Shown one piece after another: positions 61,463 to 64,000 of a DNA stretch of 64,000 bases. A program made the translations under genes and the position numbers. Position 1 is the stretch's first letter. The number at the start of each line of letters is the position of its first letter. The notes below the pieces were generated by a model that was given only the letters and a program-made list of their open reading frames with translations, did no database searches and was not told where the DNA came from. Origin of the DNA: Clostridium lacusfryxellense (GTDB taxonomy: Bacteria > Bacillota > Clostridia > Clostridiales > Clostridiaceae); assembly GCF_018861735.1 (NCBI RefSeq), contig NZ_JAHLEB010000008.1, positions 62,001 to 126,000 on the forward strand, written 5' to 3'.

Positions 61463-63378
61463 TTAATAATATGATTAATAAACTCCTTATAACTTTTTGT
61501 TTTCATAAGTGAAGATAGGTTTTTAGAATCACTTACTATATTGCCAAGCCAATCAAAGAAAATTCTAAGTATTTTCTGCTTCCCTTCCTCAATAGATAAT
61601 AACAAAACTAATTTAACTTGAAACTCTCCCCATTGTATTGGTTTTTTAAGTAGTGCCACTGAAATTTTCGACTTTTTACTCATCGCTATATTAGGATGAG
61701 CGATTGCAAAAGAATAGATAAATGATGTAGGAAAAAGTTCTTCCCGTTTTAATACTGCATCTTTGAAATTTTCCCCTACCAACCCAGCATTAAATAGTTC
61801 ATCACTCATAAAGGTCAGTACTTCTTTAGGGGTATCTAAATCAAGATCAAAATAAAAGAAGCGAGGCTCCATCATGTTCTTAAATTCAGAAAGAAATTTC
61901 ACTTTATATTTATTACTGTCAAGTGAATTTAAAGCTTTGAAGATTTTAATTTCATCCTCTAAGCTCATAAAAATAGAAATCTGTACTGTTAAAATATTAA
62001 GATTATGTTCTAATGGAAAAGTAGTCAAAATTAAGTCTGGGTTTGCCTTAAGTACCTCCTTCTCTTCAAAGTAATTAACTGATTTTAAAATTTCTATACG
62101 TTCATGGAATAAACTCTCTATTCTTTTTATACATATACTCGATAAAGCTTGATTATTTGGATTCATCATGATTACTTTATATTTATTTTTAGAATTCATT
62201 CTTTCAAGAGCGCCACCTAAATGTTGTTCAATAAAACTTATGTCATTTTCATCGATGGTTATTTTTAATTTGTCCTCAATTAATTTTCCTACTCTAATAG
62301 CCATTTCAAAAAAGAATGGATATTTATGCTTTAATTCATCCAAATAGAAATTAGGAATATGAATATTCTTCTTTTTTCGTTCAAGAAGTTGCTGAATATG
62401 AACAGATAATCCTTTTCTTAAATCTTCGTCGCTTCTAAGATCAACATCAAACTGAACAAACATGTCTTCTAGTATGTTACTTACCAATTGATTAACCCCA
62501 TAATCAGAATTTAATAAAAGGTCAAAATTAGTATCAGATTGTGTTTTCTCAATCAATATTAAAGCTAAAATTATGTTTTCATCCCTTTTAAGTTTAATGT
62601 TAAATTTTTCTGATATATTTCGAAAAAATTCTTGCGCAATAAAAAGTTCCGTACTACCAGCGAATTTTTCATTTATAAAATCTGGCTTTATCTCTATATA
62701 ATTACGGCAAAGCATACGTTCGATTGCCACACCAATATAAGTCATTATTACTGGTAACTCCATGTCTCTCACTGTGTAATTATACTTTTTAAATATATTC
62801 TCCAATAATTCTTTTACTGTAAGCAAATCAAAATTTGGAAATAGAGCAGCTAAAGAATCCAAATTTAAATAGTTGCTCTTTATTTTTTTTATAAGTAAAT
62901 CCACATAAAAATCTCTTTTATTTTCCTCATTACCATCTAAAGATATATAATTCTTATGTCTTACAAGTTTAAGTGTAGGATAAGGTTTTAAGATTTTTTT
63001 TACTTCTTTTAAATCATTTTCCATGGAAGAATTACTAACAAATATGCTGTCCATAACACACTCTAGGTTGAGTTCATTTTTTTTAAACAATAATTCATGA
63101 ATAATATAAAAGCATCTTTGAAAAGATGTTTGCGGAATTATATTTTCTGAATGAATGTTTAAATTTGATGATACTTCATCATTTAAATGATATCCATTTT
63201 TAACATTTGATTCAATAAGTATGCCATCGTAGTATAAATTTATGTATGAAATATCAGATCTTATGGTGCGATCAGAAACATTCAAAAATTCAGAAAGTTC
63301 TTTGCCTATCATCCATTTTTTATTATTCTTAAGTAATATTATAATTCTTTCTTGGCGTTCATTCAGCAATTTTATCAC
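61459..63378 (-). CDS. BglG/LicR-type PRD regulator of the PTS operon
   Basis: A 639-residue multidomain activator: two N-terminal HTH domains (LNERQERIIILL...KELSEFLNVSDRTIRSDI), PRD1 (about 180-290), PRD2 (about 295-400, with SVHIQQLLER and EQHLGGALERM), an EIIB-like domain (about 405-490) and a C-terminal mannitol-type EIIA (about 500-639, with FAIAHPN). The PTS phosphorylates such proteins to set activity. The EIIB-like domain lacks its Cys (the loop reads MMNPNNQ), and the first PRD1 His appears to be Tyr. GTG start after GGGGGGATACAGAA. It is transcribed towards, and probably activates, the PTS operon. Confidence 0.88.
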   Translation of the reverse strand: MIKLLNERQERIIILLKNNKKWMIGKELSEFLNVSDRTIRSDISYINLYYDGILIESNVKNGYHLNDEVSSNLNIHSENIIPQTSFQRCFYIIHELLFKKNELNLECVMDSIFVSNSSMENDLKEVKKILKPYPTLKLVRHKNYISLDGNEENKRDFYVDLLIKKIKSNYLNLDSLAALFPNFDLLTVKELLENIFKKYNYTVRDMELPVIMTYIGVAIERMLCRNYIEIKPDFINEKFAGSTELFIAQEFFRNISEKFNIKLKRDENIILALILIEKTQSDTNFDLLLNSDYGVNQLVSNILEDMFVQFDVDLRSDEDLRKGLSVHIQQLLERKKKNIHIPNFYLDELKHKYPFFFEMAIRVGKLIEDKLKITIDENDISFIEQHLGGALERMNSKNKYKVIMMNPNNQALSSICIKRIESLFHERIEILKSVNYFEEKEVLKANPDLILTTFPLEHNLNILTVQISIFMSLEDEIKIFKALNSLDSNKYKVKFLSEFKNMMEPRFFYFDLDLDTPKEVLTFMSDELFNAGLVGENFKDAVLKREELFPTSFIYSFAIAHPNIAMSKKSKISVALLKKPIQWGEFQVKLVLLLSIEEGKQKILRIFFDWLGNIVSDSKNLSSLMKTKSYKEFINHIIK

Positions 63379-63521
63379 TTCTGTATCCCCCCAATATTTA
63401 TATATTTTGGTATGATTTTGAGATCAATCATTATTTGTTAATGTTACATTAGATGATTCATATTAGTTACTATTATACTTTAAAATTTGTGTAATAAGTA
63501 AAATTTTAGTATAATACTAAT

Positions 63522-63578
63522 CAAAAAAAAGCAATCTCCTTACCTCAAATAGCTTTAAGATATAGAGATTGCTTTATT
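63522..63578 (-). terminator. Terminator of the epimerase gene
   Basis: AAAGCAATCTC pairs with GAGATTGCTTT; on the minus strand TTTTTTTTGATT follows. The remainder of 63379-63612 shows only the regulator's ribosome site. Confidence 0.8.
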
Positions 63579-63612
63579 AATTTTATATTTCTAAATTTAT
63601 AAATATTACTTA

Positions 63613-64000
63613 TTAAGCTCCAATTCCTTTTGCACTTAATTTCTCAAGCATATCAGTAGTCATTTTTGCTAAATCATATTCAGCTTTAAAGCCCCATTCA
63701 TTTTTAGCACAAGTCGAATCCATTGAATTTGGCCATGAATTAGCAATGTTTTGTCTTACTGGATCTACTTTATAACTCAATTCAAATTTTGGCATATGTT
63801 TTTTTATTTCACTAGCAACTTCTTCAGGTGAAAAACTCATAGCTGCAATATTAAATGCATTTCTATGTTTTAATTTTGATTCATCAGCTTCTAATAAATT
63901 AATAATTGCATTTATTGCATCTGGCATATACATCATATCCATTTTTGTTCCTTTATCAATAAATGAAGTGTATTTACCTGTCTTTAATGCTTCATAATAT
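63613..64000 (-). CDS. SDR epimerase / L-threonine dehydrogenase-like protein, 5' end cut
   Basis: The C-terminal ~128 residues of a nucleotide-sugar-epimerase-like SDR. The frame is open to the window edge (YYEALKTGKYTSFIDKGTK before MDMMYMPDAINAI), so the gene continues beyond 64000; the internal ATG at 63942 is not the start. DMMYMPDAINAIINLLEAD, HRNAFNIAAMSFSPEEVA and NSWPNSMDSTCAKNEWGF match the SDR-type L-threonine 3-dehydrogenase closely, an enzyme that oxidises threonine to 2-amino-3-ketobutyrate. The catalytic Tyr-Lys and Rossmann loop are outside the window. Confidence 0.8.
   Translation of the reverse strand, partial: YYEALKTGKYTSFIDKGTKMDMMYMPDAINAIINLLEADESKLKHRNAFNIAAMSFSPEEVASEIKKHMPKFELSYKVDPVRQNIANSWPNSMDSTCAKNEWGFKAEYDLAKMTTDMLEKLSAKGIGA

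Overview
The window is AT-rich and looks like chromosome from a spore-forming, anaerobic Clostridium-type Firmicute. Supporting signs are strong AGGAGG ribosome sites, LexA and cre boxes of Firmicute type, DUF3231 and YtxH proteins, lichenan/cellobiose-type PTS genes and LytS/YesN-type sugar sensing. I saw no rRNA, tRNA, CRISPR array, transposase or prophage. The species is not determined here.

Layout. 1-6.8 kb: an lpl-type sugar ABC importer (lipoprotein plus two permeases, no ATPase) divergent from a GH94-type glycoside phosphorylase. 6.8-12.4 kb: an unknown protein, an orphan CrtI-like desaturase divergent from a MarR-MFS pair, a DUF3231 protein and a 46-residue zinc-ribbon protein. 12.4-16.5 kb: two membrane-bound c-di-GMP enzymes. 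16.6-25.8 kb: small metabolic genes (LacX-type mutarotase, CoA-binding protein, nitroreductase, LapA-domain protein, MFS, FGGY kinase, APC permease). Three genes here are broken: a berberine-bridge-type oxidase with an internal deletion, a flavodoxin-family remnant, and an opine dehydrogenase with an early frameshift. 25.9-29.6 kb: DNA repair, with SOS-controlled Pol IV divergent from Ku, a minimal ATP-dependent ligase and a small acidic protein. 29.6-41.8 kb: adenosine deaminase, a TenI/ThiE-like protein, a secreted protein, a GH78 rhamnosidase with a divergent AraC regulator, a DsbA-like protein, an orphan Mrr-type N-terminal-domain protein, YtxH, a LysM-GH25 lysin, and a Usp-SulP pair.

41.8-44.6 kb: a CD3324-family protein, a previously unmarked small transcription unit with its own promoter and terminator, a FusB-type EF-G-binding protein and an iron alcohol dehydrogenase. 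44.7-54.0 kb: a complete ChvE/MmsAB-type monosaccharide ABC transporter preceded by its probable sensor operon: membrane-anchored binding protein, LytS-like kinase, YesN-like regulator and a second anchored binding protein. This resembles the XylFII-LytS-YesN xylose sensor described in clostridia. 54.2-57.4 kb: an RsmH paralogue, a cytoplasmic NodB-type deacetylase, and a PadR-DUF2812 pair with clear operators. 57.4-63.4 kb: a Lac/Cel-type PTS (EIIA, EIIB, EIIC) with a GrdB-like protein and a MupG-type 6-phospho-muramidase, behind a PRD regulator. The right edge cuts an SDR epimerase / threonine dehydrogenase-like gene.

The common theme is sugar capture: three transport systems, each with an intracellular hydrolase, phosphorylase or dedicated sensor, and cre-like sites in front of them. 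The items most worth pursuing are the sensor operon with two binding proteins, the MupG-GrdB-PTS operon, the small gene with a structured 3' region near 42.3 kb, and the orphan Mrr-type domain protein. All family calls come from reading motifs by eye; no database search was run.
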